DNA of 64,000 nt from Microvirga sp. 17 mud 1-3 (GCF_003151255.1 NZ_CP029481.1:2046001-2110000); one strand, 5' to 3'; shown: positions 1 through 9,699, counted from the first letter of the stretch. A program made the numbers and translations. Notes: generated from the letters alone by a model not told the origin.

Positions 1-125
1 TGGCCCGCTATGCCCTGACGGCGGATCTTGACCTGAAACAAGCGGATCTCGCCTCGCTCCTGGAGCGGGGCCCCGTTTTCCCGAATTCCGAAGCCTTTGC
101 AGGGGAGAAGCATCATGACGCCTGA
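1..125 (+). CDS. C-terminal end of ubiquinol-cytochrome c chaperone-like protein (partial)
   Basis: An open frame enters from the left edge (first full codon at 3) and stops with TGA at 123-125, giving about 40 residues. The tail holds a hydrophilic helix-like stretch and a GPVFPN segment. In Hyphomicrobiales the gene just upstream of the DUF177-plsX-fabH cluster is usually a CBP3-type ubiquinol-cytochrome c chaperone, and this tail is compatible with that family. The assignment rests mainly on gene order, because the conserved core lies outside the window. It overlaps the next gene by 11 bases, suggesting cotranscription. Confidence 0.5.
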   Translation, partial: ARYALTADLDLKQADLASLLERGPVFPNSEAFAGEKHHDA

Positions 126-630
126 AGCCGTTGGCCCGCTGACCCGGATCGTCGATGTCGTGAACATCCCGCCGGCCGGCAAGCCTGTCCATGTGGTGGC
201 GTCCGATGAGGAGTGCCGGGCGCTCGCGCAGGATTTCGGGCTCCCGGGGATCCAGACCCTTTCGGGCGATTTCAACCTCACGTCCACGGCCAAGGGCGTC
301 CATGTGACAGGTGTCGTCAAGGCCGACATCACCCAGATCTGCGTGGTCAGCCTCGACCCCTTCGATTCGAGCATCGAGGAGGAGGTGGAGGTGGATTTTG
401 CCGAATCCTCGGGGATGCCGGCCGAGCCGCCCACCGAAATGCACGAATACGAACCCCCTGACGAAATCGTGAACGGGCAGATCGACCTCGGCGCCCTGAC
501 GGCCGAGTTCCTGGCACTTGGACTCGATCCCTATCCACGTAAGCCCGGCATCAGCTTCGACTACACGGACCCACGGGACGCCAAGGATTCCCCCTTCGCG
601 GCCCTGGATACCTTGAAGGACAAGGACTAA
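115..630 (+). CDS. DUF177 (YceD-family) protein
   Basis: A 171-residue acidic protein of the DUF177/YceD family. This family is typically encoded next to ribosomal protein L32 or fatty-acid genes and has been linked in other organisms to 23S rRNA or ribosome maturation. Recognisable family parts are the central [10 protein letters not shown] segment, a following acidic stretch, and the C-terminal [20 protein letters not shown] block near residues 127-146. I chose the ATG at 115 because a GGGGAGAAG ribosome-binding site lies just upstream; a TTG at 97 in the same frame is a weaker alternative. The plsX and fabH genes follow, which is the usual context. The exact biochemical role in this organism is not shown by sequence. 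Confidence 0.88.
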   Translation: MTPEAVGPLTRIVDVVNIPPAGKPVHVVASDEECRALAQDFGLPGIQTLSGDFNLTSTAKGVHVTGVVKADITQICVVSLDPFDSSIEEEVEVDFAESSGMPAEPPTEMHEYEPPDEIVNGQIDLGALTAEFLALGLDPYPRKPGISFDYTDPRDAKDSPFAALDTLKDKD

Positions 631-784
631 ATATCCGGAAAAGCACGGGATTCCACCTCCGGCCCGTCCTGTGCGGCTTGCTCCCGCCGCATGCCGCCCT
701 GGAACAGAATTCGGTTGCGGAGCCCCGGCAAAGCGCTATTTTCCGGCCCCTGTCGACCCTCATCTCAGAAAGAAACGACCGTTC

Positions 785-1819
785 ATGCCCCAGCCAGTCC
801 GGATCTCGCTTGACGCGATGGGCGGCGACCACGGCCCGTCCGTTGTGATCCCAGGCGCCGCGTTGGCTGTCGAGCGCCACCCCGACGTCCGCTTTCTGCT
901 GTTCGGGAACGAGCAGGTCCTCACGCCGATCCTGAACGGCTATCCGAAGCTCAAGGACGTCACTGAGATCCGCCATACGGAGATCGCCATCGGCATGGAC
1001 GACAAGCCGAGCCAGGCCATCCGCATGGGCAGGGGGCGCTCCTCCATGTGGAAGACGGTTCAGGCCGTCCGGGACGGGGAGGCGGATGCGGCGGTCTCGG
1101 CCGGAAATACCGGCGCCCTGATGGCGACCGCGAAGATCTGCCTCAAGACCATGGCCCATATCGAGCGGCCCGCCATCGCGTGCATGTGGCCGACCCTGCG
1201 CGGCGAGAGCATCGTGCTCGACGTGGGCGCGACCATCGGTGCCGATGCGGGGCATCTGGTCGACATGGCGATCATGGGCGCTGCCATGGCGCGCATCGTG
1301 TTCGATCTCGACCGCCCGACCGTCGGGCTCCTCAATGTGGGCACCGAGGAAATCAAGGGCATCGAGACCGTGAAGGAGGCCGGCCGGATCCTGAAGGAAT
1401 CCAACCTGCCTCACCTGGAATATCGCGGCTTCGTGGAGGGCGACGATCTCGGCAAGGGCACGGTCGACGTGGTGGTCACGGAAGGGTTCACGGGCAATAT
1501 CGCCCTCAAGACCGCCGAGGGCACGGCCAAACAGATCGGCGAATATCTCCGTTCGGCCATGACCCGGACCCTGATGGCCAAGATCGGCTACCTTTTCGCG
1601 AAACAGGCTTTTAACGCCCTCAGGGACAAGATGGACCCGCGCAAGGTCAATGGCGGTGTCTTCCTGGGCCTGGAGGGGGTCGTTGTGAAGAGCCACGGCG
1701 GCACCGATGCGCTGGGCTTCGCCAGCGCCATCGACGTCGCCTATGACATGGCGCATTTCGAATTGATGAAGACGATCCGTGGCATGCTGGAGCATGACCC
1801 GGTCGAGCAACAGGCCTGA
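785..1819 (+). CDS. plsX: Phosphate acyltransferase PlsX
   Basis: This 344-residue cytoplasmic or peripheral membrane enzyme converts acyl-ACP to acyl-phosphate, the acyl donor for PlsY in phosphatidic acid synthesis. The N-terminus [12 protein letters not shown] is the family signature. Further conserved parts are [10 protein letters not shown] near residue 106 and the glycine-rich [12 protein letters not shown] segment near residue 235. The length matches PlsX proteins. The ATG at 785 puts the signature at the N-terminus; the frame is open further upstream, but that extension looks non-native. FabH starts 12 bases after the stop, so the two are almost certainly cotranscribed, coupling phospholipid and fatty-acid synthesis. 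Confidence 0.96.
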   Translation: MPQPVRISLDAMGGDHGPSVVIPGAALAVERHPDVRFLLFGNEQVLTPILNGYPKLKDVTEIRHTEIAIGMDDKPSQAIRMGRGRSSMWKTVQAVRDGEADAAVSAGNTGALMATAKICLKTMAHIERPAIACMWPTLRGESIVLDVGATIGADAGHLVDMAIMGAAMARIVFDLDRPTVGLLNVGTEEIKGIETVKEAGRILKESNLPHLEYRGFVEGDDLGKGTVDVVVTEGFTGNIALKTAEGTAKQIGEYLRSAMTRTLMAKIGYLFAKQAFNALRDKMDPRKVNGGVFLGLEGVVVKSHGGTDALGFASAIDVAYDMAHFELMKTIRGMLEHDPVEQQA

Positions 1820-1831
1820 GGAAGGCACATC

Positions 1832-2809
1832 TTGAAACGCATCCGTTCCATTGTGCGCGGCGTCGGCTCGTATCTGCCGAAGCGGCGTGTGACGAATTAC
1901 GATCTCGAGAAGCTGGTCGAGACATCCCACGACTGGATCGTGCAGCGCACGGGGATCGAGGCGCGCCACATCGCGGACGATGACGAGACCACCTCGGTGC
2001 TTGGCATCAAGGCCGCAGAGGCGGCCCTTGCGGATGCCGGCCTGACGCCCGCCGATATCGACCTGATCGTCTGCGCCACCTCGACGCCTGACCATACCTT
2101 CCCGTCGACCGCCACGATGATCCAGGCCGGGCTCGGCATGCATCACGGCGCGGCGTTCGACATCCAGGCCGTCTGCACCGGGTTCGTCTACGCGGTGGCG
2201 ACGGCCGACAAGTTCATCGCCTCCGGCTCGCACAAACGGGTCCTGGTGATTGGGGCCGAGACCTTCTCGCGAATCCTCGATTGGAAGGATCGCACCACCT
2301 GCGTGCTCTTCGGCGACGGCGCCGGAGCGATTGTGCTCGAGGCACAGGAAGGCGAGGGGACTTCCGCCGACCGTGGCGTGCTCACCTCCCACCTGCGCTC
2401 GGATGGGCGTTACCGCGAGAAGCTCTATGTGGACGGCGGCCCCGGCTCCACGAAGACCACGGGCGTGCTCAAAATGGAGGGGCGGGAGGTCTTCCGCTTC
2501 GCCGTCGGTTCCGTGACAGATGTGGTTCAGGACGCCTTCGATGCCACCGGAACGACGGCCGAGGATCTGGCCTGGTTCGTTCCGCACCAGGCCAACAAGC
2601 GCATCATCACGGCGAGCGCGGACAAGCTCGGCATCGCACAGGAGAAGGTGGTGATCACCGTGGACCGTCACGGCAACACCTCGGCGGCATCGATTCCGCT
2701 TGCCCTCGACGTGGCCTGCAAGGACGGGCGCATCAAGAAGGGCGATCTCGTGATGATCGAGGCCATCGGCGGCGGCTTCACCTGGGGAAGCGCCCTCATC
2801 CGCTGGTAG
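1832..2809 (+). CDS. fabH: Beta-ketoacyl-ACP synthase III
   Basis: FabH condenses acetyl-CoA with malonyl-ACP to start fatty-acid synthesis. The 325-residue product has the complete Cys-His-Asn triad: Cys115 in QAVCTGF, His252 in PHQANKR and Asn282 in HGNTSAAS. The thiolase-fold [10 protein letters not shown] segment is present near residue 161. The start is a TTG at 1832, preceded by GAGGAAGG at good spacing. This start gives the family's usual N-terminus ([12 protein letters not shown]) and length. It follows plsX closely and is followed after about 105 bases by ihfA, a common alphaproteobacterial order. Confidence 0.96.
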   Translation: MKRIRSIVRGVGSYLPKRRVTNYDLEKLVETSHDWIVQRTGIEARHIADDDETTSVLGIKAAEAALADAGLTPADIDLIVCATSTPDHTFPSTATMIQAGLGMHHGAAFDIQAVCTGFVYAVATADKFIASGSHKRVLVIGAETFSRILDWKDRTTCVLFGDGAGAIVLEAQEGEGTSADRGVLTSHLRSDGRYREKLYVDGGPGSTKTTGVLKMEGREVFRFAVGSVTDVVQDAFDATGTTAEDLAWFVPHQANKRIITASADKLGIAQEKVVITVDRHGNTSAASIPLALDVACKDGRIKKGDLVMIEAIGGGFTWGSALIRW

Positions 2810-2914
2810 GGGAACATTCTCCCGCTTTGTCAATGGGTTGACCATACGGCCTCTTGTGCATAGCGTCTGCGGGAAGGACGCCCGGATCGTGCATTCGGGC
2901 CTTGGGGGATTTCG

Positions 2915-3226
2915 ATGACAGGCAAAACTGTAACGCGGGCGGATCTGAGCGAGGCCGTCTATCAGAAGGTCGGTCTCTCCCGCACCGAATCGGCCGAGCT
3001 CGTGGAGCGCGTTCTGGCGGAGATCTGCGATTGTCTCGCGGCGGGCGAGACCGTGAAGCTCTCTTCCTTCGGTTCCTTCATCGTCCGCGACAAGGGCGAG
3101 CGCATCGGCCGGAATCCCAAGACCGGAATCGAGGTGCCGATCGATCCGCGCCGGGTCATGGTCTTCAAGCCGTCCAACGTACTCAAGGCTCGGATCAACG
3201 GCGAAACGGTTCCGAGCGAGGATTGA
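2915..3226 (+). CDS. ihfA: Integration host factor subunit alpha
   Basis: A 103-residue HU/IHF-family DNA-bending protein. The order [12 protein letters not shown], then a helix pair, then GRNPKTG on the beta arm and [11 protein letters not shown] at the C-terminus is typical of IHF-alpha. It would pair with an IHF-beta encoded elsewhere to bend DNA at specific sites in recombination and transcription. A GGGGGAT sequence upstream of the ATG may serve as ribosome-binding site. The stop lies 8 bases before the start of the MerR gene, and this ihfA-merR pair is conserved in alphaproteobacteria. Confidence 0.95.
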   Translation: MTGKTVTRADLSEAVYQKVGLSRTESAELVERVLAEICDCLAAGETVKLSSFGSFIVRDKGERIGRNPKTGIEVPIDPRRVMVFKPSNVLKARINGETVPSED

Positions 3227-3234
3227 GACCCGCC

Positions 3235-3750
3235 ATGGCCGGCGGCGCCTCTGACAAGGGCCCGGACGCCTTCCGCACGATCAGCGAGGTGGCCGAGGAG
3301 CTCGATCTTCCCCAGCACGTCCTGCGCTTCTGGGAGACGCGCTTCGCGTCCATCCGCCCCCTCAAGCGCGGCGGTGGGCGCCGCTATTACCGCCCCGACG
3401 ACCTCGACCTTCTCAAGGGCATCCGCCATCTCCTCTACGGAGAGGGCTACACCATTAAGGGCGTGCAGCGCATCCTCAAGGAGGAGGGCGTCCGCTTCGT
3501 CCAGGCCGTCGGGCGCGGTGAGCTCGTCGTGGCCGCCAGCCGCCCGGAGCCCGATGAGCTGGCAGACGATTCCCTCGTAAACGAAGCCAGCGCGCCCGAG
3601 GAGGTTCAATTCGAGCCTGCACGCGCCCTCGAGAGCCGCCCGGTGGAGGCGGACTGGGACAGCCTCCACGCTGCCCTGGACGAGCTACTGGAATGCGACC
3701 GCGTCCTCTCGACTCTGCGCACGCCGCCTGAAAGTGGTGTCAGTGACTAG
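3235..3750 (+). CDS. MerR-family transcriptional regulator
   Basis: A 171-residue cytoplasmic DNA-binding protein. Residues about 14-80 form a MerR winged helix-turn-helix: [13 protein letters not shown], then the recognition segment LRFWETRF, then [12 protein letters not shown]. The remaining 90 residues are acidic and carry none of the cysteine ligands seen in metal-sensing MerR proteins, so the inducer is unknown. It starts 8 bases after ihfA, in the conserved ihfA-merR arrangement. The frame extends upstream of 3235, but that part overlaps ihfA in another frame and is unlikely to be translated. Confidence 0.9.
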   Translation: MAGGASDKGPDAFRTISEVAEELDLPQHVLRFWETRFASIRPLKRGGGRRYYRPDDLDLLKGIRHLLYGEGYTIKGVQRILKEEGVRFVQAVGRGELVVAASRPEPDELADDSLVNEASAPEEVQFEPARALESRPVEADWDSLHAALDELLECDRVLSTLRTPPESGVSD

Positions 3751-3893
3751 GAATTCAGAGGTATCGAACGGCTTCGGGCGTATGTCTCGGGTGTGGTCAA
3801 GCTGGTTATCCGTCCGCCATCCTTCCCTAATGTGAATTTCAGGGCTTGCACTCCGGCGCGGCGAAAGCTAGATCATCCAGGCCTTTCGGCAGT

Positions 3894-3971
3894 CGGAGCG
3901 TAGCGCAGCCCGGTTAGCGCACTAGTCTGGGGGACTAGGGGTCGGAGGTTCAAATCCTCTCGCTCCGACCA
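3894..3971 (+). tRNA. tRNA-Pro (anticodon GGG)
   Basis: A complete cloverleaf can be read. The acceptor stem CGGAGCG (3894-3900) pairs with CGCTCCG (3961-3967). The anticodon stem CTAGT/ACTAG encloses the loop CTGGGGG with anticodon GGG. The T arm is GGAGG-TTCAAAT-CCTCT, and A73 is followed by an encoded CCA. It decodes CCC and CCT proline codons. A strong rho-independent terminator follows at 4006. Confidence 0.97.
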
Positions 3972-4005
3972 TTAAACCTCTTGAAAATAAAGAGCAGTTT
4001 CGATG

Positions 4006-4033
4006 CGGCGCCTGCGGGCGCCGTTGTTGTTTT
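4006..4033 (+). terminator. Rho-independent terminator of tRNA-Pro
   Basis: A perfect 7-bp stem CGGCGCC/GGCGCCG with a TGCG loop (4006-4023) is followed by the T-rich run TTGTTGTTTT. It lies about 35 bases past the tRNA. Confidence 0.85.
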
Positions 4034-4164
4034 GCGCCTGAATGGCCTCTCAAGGCCGCAGGGTTCCTTCACCGCCGGTTCGTCTGCCGAGGTCTAAAAG
4101 AATCGAAACCTGGAGCTGGCGGGCAAGCCGCTTTACGGCTGCGGTCGCCTGAGGTGCGATATAC

Positions 4165-4686
4165 CTATTCCTGCCGTGCCAGAAGCGCGTCGGTCACGTC
4201 CCGGCCCGTATGCTTGGGCGTGATCAGGCGGCTGAGATCGAATCCTTGCCGCCGCGCTTCGGCGAGATAAGCCGCCTTCTCGGTCTCGTCGACGTTCGGC
4301 TCCCTCGCTAGGAGCCACAGGTGGTTTCTGTCGGGAGTTCCTACCAGGGAGAGCCGATAACCAGGGTCGAGCTTGAGAACCCAGTAATCGCCTTTCGTGA
4401 ATGGCACCCAGCGAAGTCCTTCCGGCAGAAACGACACCTTCAACTGGGACTTGCCGTCATTGACAGGCGTGGCCTCGCCGAGAGCCTGGGTCGGCTTGCC
4501 TTCGGCGTCGAAGCAGCGATTATCGACACGGATGGTGCCGTTCGGCTCCAGGCTATAACGGGCCGTAATGTCGGTGGCGGCTTCATCCTCCCACTTCAGG
4601 GGCAGGCGGCAGATCTCGTACCACTTGCCGAGATAGTGGTTCAGGTCGAGCATCGGGATCGCCGTGACAGGATGGGCATCGGTCAT
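4165..4686 (-). CDS. Lipocalin-family protein (Blc-like)
   Basis: This 173-residue protein has the lipocalin GxW signature in YLGKWYEI (residues 18-25). It then follows the Blc order: ATDITARYSL, the IRVDNRC segment, the GDYWVLKLD beta strand, and LWLLAREP. Blc-type lipocalins bind fatty acids or lysophospholipids. I see no signal peptide or lipobox, so unlike E. coli Blc this copy appears cytoplasmic. The ATG at 4686 has GGAGAAAAG directly upstream; another ATG at 4710 is in frame but lacks such a site. It runs convergent to the tRNA and stands alone. Confidence 0.9.
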   Translation of the reverse strand: MTDAHPVTAIPMLDLNHYLGKWYEICRLPLKWEDEAATDITARYSLEPNGTIRVDNRCFDAEGKPTQALGEATPVNDGKSQLKVSFLPEGLRWVPFTKGDYWVLKLDPGYRLSLVGTPDRNHLWLLAREPNVDETEKAAYLAEARRQGFDLSRLITPKHTGRDVTDALLARQE

Positions 4687-5000
4687 GCTTTTCTCCGTCG
4701 TCCAAGCCATTCAACGGACGTTTCACGGTTCCGTTCCTGATGGGGAGGAGTGCGTTCCTAAAAGGAGCTTCTGGCCTGTCGCGCCTCGCCAGGAGGAACG
4801 CTGTAGGTTCAAGCCTGTGAAATGTTTCCGGGATTAGCGGCCAAGGTCCCCGATGTCGCACGGGAGTACGCCCTGCAGGGCCGAGTGTTGACACCCTTCG
4901 CGCCGACAATAGCTATTGGTTTTCGTCGGCATGGCAGTCATTCCAGTGCCTTGCCTCCCGCCATGCCCCTGTAGCTTTGCCAAGAGCCCGTAGATTGCCC

Positions 5001-6764
5001 ATGAGTGAGAATGAAACGCCCAGTCGCGTGGAAAACGATCCACCGCTTCCCGATGTCGAAGGCGAGGGGCAAAGCGTAGGCAGACCGGCGGCGGGCGAGC
5101 ATGAGCATGTCTCGTACAATCCGACGGGCGGGCCGGGTTTCCACCACTGGCAGGAGGCGACGATCACCCAGCCGGGGCTGGGCGAGCGCGGCAACGTGTT
5201 CTTCGCCGCCATCGAGATGACCCGTATGCCGATGATCCTCACGGATCCCAACCTGCCGGACAATCCCGTTGTCTTTGCCAACCGCGCCTTCCAGGACCTG
5301 ACCGGCTACACGGAGGAGGAGGTGCTCGGGCGCAATTGCCGCTTCCTCCAGGGTTCCAATACGGACCAGACGGCTGTGGCCGAGCTGCGGGAGGCGATCA
5401 GCGAACGCCGGGCGGTCTCGGTCGAGCTTCTGAACTACAGGCGCGATGGAACGCCCTTCTGGAATGCCTGCTTCGTCGGGCCTGTGTTCGACAAGCGTGG
5501 CAGGCTCCTCTACTTCTTCGCCTCCCAGCTCGATGTCACACGACGCCGCACCTCCGAGCAGGCTTTCCGTCAGGCCCAGAAGATGGAGAGCATCGGCCAG
5601 CTCACCGCAGGCCTCGCCCACGATTTCAACAATCTCCTGCAGGTGGTTTCCGGCAACCTGGAGCTTGCGCTCTCGCGCACGGACGACGAGTCCCTGCGAC
5701 GGCCGCTCGAGAATGCCAGTCGCGCGGCCGAGCGCGGATCCAAGCTCACCAAGCAGCTCCTCGCATTTGCCCGCAAGACCCGACTTGAGGCCAAGCCGAC
5801 CAATCTCAACAATCTGATCCTCGAATTCGGGGAGATGCTGGAGAACTCGGTCGGTCCCCAGATCGAGGTCCAGCTCAACCTGCGATCCCGCGTGCCCCCG
5901 GCCCTCGTCGACCCGGTGCATTTGGAAATGGCCGTGCTCAACGTGCTCATCAATGCACGGGATGCCATGCCGAAGGGCGGCTGCGTCACGATCAGCACTT
6001 CCAAGGTGCATCTGAACGGCAATGCTCCCGCTCATCACCTGCCCCCAGGAGATTACGTGGCCCTCTCGATCACGGACGAGGGCGACGGCATGCCGCCGCA
6101 TGTGCTGGAGCGGGCAACGGAACCCTTCTTCACCACCAAGGGCCAGGGAAAGGGAACCGGACTCGGCCTCGCCATGGTTCACGGCTTCGTGCAGCAATCG
6201 CTCGGGCGCCTGGAGATCGAAAGCGAGCGCGACAAGGGCACGACCATCCGCATGCTCTTTCCGGCAGCGGAAGCCCAGGCAGCCGCTGCCGCTCAGCCGA
6301 GCCGGAAGCCGCCGGCGCCTACGGAGCCGCGTGGGCAGGCCGAGACGATCCTCGTGGTCGAGGACAGCCACGACGTTCTGGAGCTCGCCCGTGAACACCT
6401 GACGACGCTCGGATACAATGTCCTGGTGGCACACGATGCCGATGAGGCGCTTGCGGTCCTCGAGAGGGCAGACGGACAGATCGATCTGCTGTTCACGGAC
6501 CTTGTCATGCCGGGCAGCATGAATGGGTTGGCGCTGGCCGATGTCGTCCGGGAGCGTGCCCCCGGTGTCGGGATCCTCCTGACGACCGGCTACAACGATG
6601 ATCTCCTTTCGGAGAACAGGGGAACAGCCGGAGCCGACGTATTGGGCAAGCCCTATCGGCGCCTGGAGCTGGCAGATCGGGTCAGAGCAGCCCTGAACAA
6701 TCGGGGGAAGGAGCGGCGCGTACTCCCGAAGGCTCCATCGCGGGGGCCACGCCACGAGGGCTGA
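5001..6764 (+). CDS. LOV-domain hybrid histidine kinase (putative blue-light receptor)
   Basis: Counting from the ATG at 5001 (587 aa), residues about 60-175 form a PAS/LOV domain. It contains the flavin motif GRNCRFLQG, whose cysteine (residue 105) forms the light-induced adduct in LOV photoreceptors. A HisKA dimerisation domain follows with phospho-His199 in GLAHDFNN. The ATPase domain has the N-box (VLINARDAM), the DEGDGM motif and GKGTGLGLAM. A linker leads to a receiver domain with acceptor Asp492 (LLFTDLVMP) and the conserved lysine in GKPYRR. No membrane segment is visible, so it is probably a soluble sensor. A TTG at 4977 is an alternative start and neither start has a clear ribosome-binding site. 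The light response itself is inferred from the LOV motif. Confidence 0.93.
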   Translation: MSENETPSRVENDPPLPDVEGEGQSVGRPAAGEHEHVSYNPTGGPGFHHWQEATITQPGLGERGNVFFAAIEMTRMPMILTDPNLPDNPVVFANRAFQDLTGYTEEEVLGRNCRFLQGSNTDQTAVAELREAISERRAVSVELLNYRRDGTPFWNACFVGPVFDKRGRLLYFFASQLDVTRRRTSEQAFRQAQKMESIGQLTAGLAHDFNNLLQVVSGNLELALSRTDDESLRRPLENASRAAERGSKLTKQLLAFARKTRLEAKPTNLNNLILEFGEMLENSVGPQIEVQLNLRSRVPPALVDPVHLEMAVLNVLINARDAMPKGGCVTISTSKVHLNGNAPAHHLPPGDYVALSITDEGDGMPPHVLERATEPFFTTKGQGKGTGLGLAMVHGFVQQSLGRLEIESERDKGTTIRMLFPAAEAQAAAAAQPSRKPPAPTEPRGQAETILVVEDSHDVLELAREHLTTLGYNVLVAHDADEALAVLERADGQIDLLFTDLVMPGSMNGLALADVVRERAPGVGILLTTGYNDDLLSENRGTAGADVLGKPYRRLELADRVRAALNNRGKERRVLPKAPSRGPRHEG

Positions 6765-6780
6765 CCCCGGATTCACAGGC

Positions 6781-7428
6781 TCACGCTTGAATAATCTGGG
6801 TCCTGATCGCGTAACGGACGAGGTCGGCGAGGGAGTTGAGCTCTAATTTGCGCATGGCGGTGGTGCGGTGTGTCTCCACGGTCTTGACGCTCAGGTCCAG
6901 GAGCTGAGCGATCTGCTTGTTGCTCTTGCCTTCGGCGAGAAGCTGCACGATCTCGCGCTCCCGGGACGTCAGGCGTTCGGCCGTGGGTCGGCCCACCCTT
7001 GCTTCTCCCTCCTTGAGAAAGCCGTCGAGCAGAAGCTCCGATACCCGCCCTGCGAAAAATGGCTTCCCGTGCGACAGGCTTTCGACCGCCGGGATGAGCT
7101 GGCGCACGGCATCGGACTTGAGCAGATAGCCGCGAGCGCCGGCAACGAGGACTTCCCTGATCAATTCCTCGCTTTCATGCATCGTGAAGATCAGGACTTC
7201 CGTATCCGGCAGGCTCTGCCGGATACGTCTCGTCGCGTCGAGCCCGTTGAGACCCGGCATGGACAGGTCGATGACTGCCACCTGCGGCCGATGCTGGAGG
7301 GCCAGATCCACCGCATCCCTCCCGTTCGAAGCTTCTGCGCAGACCTGCCAGCCCGGATGCTGCTCCAACAGGTCCTTGAGCCCGCGCCGGACGATGTCGT
7401 GGTCGTCGGCCAGAAGTATTCGAAGCAT
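6781..7428 (-). CDS. NarL/FixJ-family response regulator
   Basis: A 215-residue DNA-binding regulator. Its receiver domain (residues 1-120) has the acidic pair in LLADDHD, phosphoacceptor Asp54 in AVIDLSMPG, and Lys104 in YLLKSDA. A LuxR-type helix-turn-helix (residues about 148-210) starts with LTSREREIVQLLAEG and contains NKQIAQLLDLSVKTVETH. The gene begins 9 bases after the stop of the histidine kinase at 7438, so the two almost surely form a cognate NarX/NarL-like pair. It is convergent with the LOV kinase, with only 16 bases between their stops. The target genes are unknown. Confidence 0.94.
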   Translation of the reverse strand: MLRILLADDHDIVRRGLKDLLEQHPGWQVCAEASNGRDAVDLALQHRPQVAVIDLSMPGLNGLDATRRIRQSLPDTEVLIFTMHESEELIREVLVAGARGYLLKSDAVRQLIPAVESLSHGKPFFAGRVSELLLDGFLKEGEARVGRPTAERLTSREREIVQLLAEGKSNKQIAQLLDLSVKTVETHRTTAMRKLELNSLADLVRYAIRTQIIQA

Positions 7429-7437
7429 GGGTGTCTC

Positions 7438-8670
7438 CTAAGCGGCCGACGGGTCTTCGTCCCCGGGCGGCGGGGCAGACCAAGGATGCTGATCCGATTC
7501 CAAGAGAGTGATCGGCACCTTGGCGCCCACATGTGTGCCCGAAGAGTCCGAGCGGATGTCGAGCCGTCCGCCCAACTGCTCAAGGCGCAGGCGCATTCCC
7601 GAGATGCCGATGCCGAGTTGCCCGGCCTCCTCCAAGGCCGTCCCTCTGGAGGTCCTGAAGCCCAATCCGTCATCCACTACATCGAGGTGGACCATTCCGG
7701 CCGTTCGATAAAGAGCAATGCGAGCCCGCTTGCTGCCGGAATGGCGGTGGACGTTCGACAGCGCCTCCTGGGCCACGCGGTAGAGGGCAGTGGCGATGGG
7801 CTTGGGCAAGGGCTCGCAGCTCTTCTCGATGCTCACATCCACCTGGATGCCGCTGCGGTCCGAAAACCCCTTGGTGAGCCAGCTCAACGCCGCGGGGAGG
7901 CCGATATCGTCGAGGAGTGGGGGATGGAGCAGATAGGACAGCGTGCGGACCTCCCGCAGGCTCTGCTCGGCCAGGTCGAGAGTCTCCGACAGCGCGCGAC
8001 GCACGGGTTCCTTCGCGTTCCCGAGCCCTTCTCCGAGGCGTGTGGCATTCAACGTGATGGCAAGGAGGTTCTGGGCGGTGGTGTCGTGAAGCTCCCGTGC
8101 GATGGCGCGCCGCTCCTCATCCTGGAGATGCATGAGACGACTGCTCAGGCGGGCCAGTTCCTCCTGCGTGCGCTTCACCTCGGTGATGTCCTCATGGGCG
8201 ATCACGATCCGCCGTGTCGGCGCCTGGTCCGGCCGCGTCACGCGAAGCTGGAACCAGCGTGGTCCCTGCGGGCTGCGGCAAGGGTATTCCATGCGAAATT
8301 CGGAGCGCGCGCCTTCGATGATGTCGCGCAGCGCTTCCGCGGTTTTCGCCGCATCCTCCGACAGGGGGGCGGCCGCCTCGCAGACGGCCAGGTAGTTCAT
8401 CCCGACCCCATGGCTGTTGTCGGCATAGCCGGCCGCATGGGCGAAGGTGCGCCAGGCCTGGTTCACGGCGATGATCGTCCCTGCCTCGTCCAGCACAGCA
8501 ATGTGGGCCGATAGGGCATCGAGCGTTGAGCGCAGCAGGGCCTCCGCCTCCACGTCGGGTGCGATGAGGGTCGGCAGGGCACGGGGCCGCACTGTCGTCA
8601 TGGCGCGGCGTCGCCTGGAGCTCACCGGGCCTGCCGGCGATGAAAGGCTATCGGAAACTGGACGATCCAT
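7438..8670 (-). CDS. PAS-domain sensor histidine kinase (NarX/DegS type)
   Basis: A 410-residue kinase with no evident membrane segment. A PAS domain spans about residues 41-165, beginning LLRSTLDALSAHIAVLDE. A HisKA_3 dimerisation domain follows, with His195 in RAIARELHDTTAQN. The HATPase domain contains ALYRVAQEALSNVHRHS and a DDGLGF ATP-binding motif. This architecture phosphorylates NarL-type regulators, and the next gene is one. The ATG at 8670 was chosen; a GTG at 8706 and an ATG at 8601 are in the same frame. The ligand of the PAS domain cannot be read from sequence. Confidence 0.92.
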   Translation of the reverse strand: MDRPVSDSLSSPAGPVSSRRRRAMTTVRPRALPTLIAPDVEAEALLRSTLDALSAHIAVLDEAGTIIAVNQAWRTFAHAAGYADNSHGVGMNYLAVCEAAAPLSEDAAKTAEALRDIIEGARSEFRMEYPCRSPQGPRWFQLRVTRPDQAPTRRIVIAHEDITEVKRTQEELARLSSRLMHLQDEERRAIARELHDTTAQNLLAITLNATRLGEGLGNAKEPVRRALSETLDLAEQSLREVRTLSYLLHPPLLDDIGLPAALSWLTKGFSDRSGIQVDVSIEKSCEPLPKPIATALYRVAQEALSNVHRHSGSKRARIALYRTAGMVHLDVVDDGLGFRTSRGTALEEAGQLGIGISGMRLRLEQLGGRLDIRSDSSGTHVGAKVPITLLESDQHPWSAPPPGDEDPSAA

Positions 8671-8882
8671 TCTGGCCTCGGCCTCTGGTGGGGCTCGCTG
8701 ATCCACGAGGGAATATGGCGGTTTCGCTGGGGACTTCCCACGGTCGCACGGAGAAAATCAGCCGAGTACGGTGATTTTCCCGATTCACTCAGGACATTCC
8801 CGATCAAAAAGGGCCGGGGGGCCGGACATATCCTCCGAAGCTGGCGCTGATAACGACGGCGCGGCAATGAGAGGATGGGACC

Positions 8883-9362
8883 ATGAACGTGAAGTACATT
8901 GCCTATGCCATGACTGCCATGCTTGCGGCCGCAACTCCGGCTGCAGCGGCGGACATCGTCGAGACCGCCGTCTCCAACGGCAACTTCAAGACGCTGACGG
9001 CGGCTCTCCAGGCTGCCGGACTTGTCGATACCCTTAAGGGCAAGGGGCCCTATACGGTCTTCGCGCCCACCGATGAAGCCTTCAAGAAGCTCCCGGCCGG
9101 AACGGTGGAGAACCTGCTGAAGCCGGAAAACAAGGCCCAGCTCCAAAAGGTGCTGACCTATCACGTTGTGGCCGGGAACGTCATGTCCGGTGATCTGAAG
9201 GGCAAGACGACGGACGCCAAGACCGTCGAGGGCAGCCCGGTTCGGGTCGATGCCAGCGGCAGCACCGTCAAGGTGAACGATGCCACTGTGACGAAGGCCG
9301 ACGTCAAGGCCTCGAACGGCGTGATCCATGTAATCGACACCGTGATCATGCCGAAGTCCTAA
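8883..9362 (+). CDS. Secreted fasciclin-domain protein
   Basis: A 159-residue protein with a signal peptide (residues 1 to about 22, ending AAAA before DIVETA) and a single fasciclin (FAS1) domain covering the rest. Family blocks are visible: the N-terminal [11 protein letters not shown], then [20 protein letters not shown], then [10 protein letters not shown], and the C-terminal [17 protein letters not shown]1 domains mediate adhesion or extracellular protein interactions. It would be exported to the periplasm or surface. It is transcribed divergently from the PAS kinase over a 212-base gap. A stable hairpin follows the stop. Confidence 0.94.
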   Translation: MNVKYIAYAMTAMLAAATPAAAADIVETAVSNGNFKTLTAALQAAGLVDTLKGKGPYTVFAPTDEAFKKLPAGTVENLLKPENKAQLQKVLTYHVVAGNVMSGDLKGKTTDAKTVEGSPVRVDASGSTVKVNDATVTKADVKASNGVIHVIDTVIMPKS

Positions 9363-9371
9363 GGTGCAGAA

Positions 9372-9405
9372 AGTTCGGGGCGGAGGTGCGCCGCTGCCCC
9401 GAACT
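9372..9405 (+). terminator. Hairpin downstream of the fasciclin gene
   Basis: A 10-bp perfect stem, AGTTCGGGGC/GCCCCGAACT, with a 14-base loop begins 10 bases past the fasciclin stop. There is no strong T run after it, so it may be a terminator or an mRNA 3'-end stabiliser. Confidence 0.45.
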
Positions 9406-9699
9406 CACCTGTCGCGCTAGCCTGAGATGCGAGAGGTCGAGAGATGATCTTCGCCGGTTCGAGGCAAGCCAGCGCCGGTTTCAGGAAGATCTAAAGATGA
9501 TTGAATTCCATAGGATGAATATTCCTAGAAAAACGTTGAATATATTTCGGATTTCGATTTATTTTACGGCCGATATCGTAATGTTGAAGTGTATTCTTGC
9601 CCATGATTATGATGGTTGACAGCCAATGTCGTAATCTACTTTCTGGATCGGGCTGTGGGGCGAAAGCTCTCACCATCCATTACAAAGGGCAACACAGCG
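9406..9699. other. AT-rich upstream region of the CAP/RTX gene
   Basis: About 290 bases without a convincing gene. The part from roughly 9490 to 9630 is markedly more AT-rich than its surroundings. Short open frames here show neither the codon bias of neighbouring genes nor recognisable sequence. It most likely holds the promoter of the CAP/RTX gene, possibly with acquired DNA. Confidence 0.5.

Noticed and set aside
551..2845. Long minus-strand open frame of 764 codons opposite plsX and fabH
   Set aside because: It is the antisense shadow of two certain genes in GC-rich DNA, with no recognisable domain and a composition rich in Arg, His, Asp and Gly.
9386..9619. 77-codon open frame in the AT-rich region
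   Set aside because: No ribosome-binding site, no family resemblance, and codon use unlike neighbouring genes.
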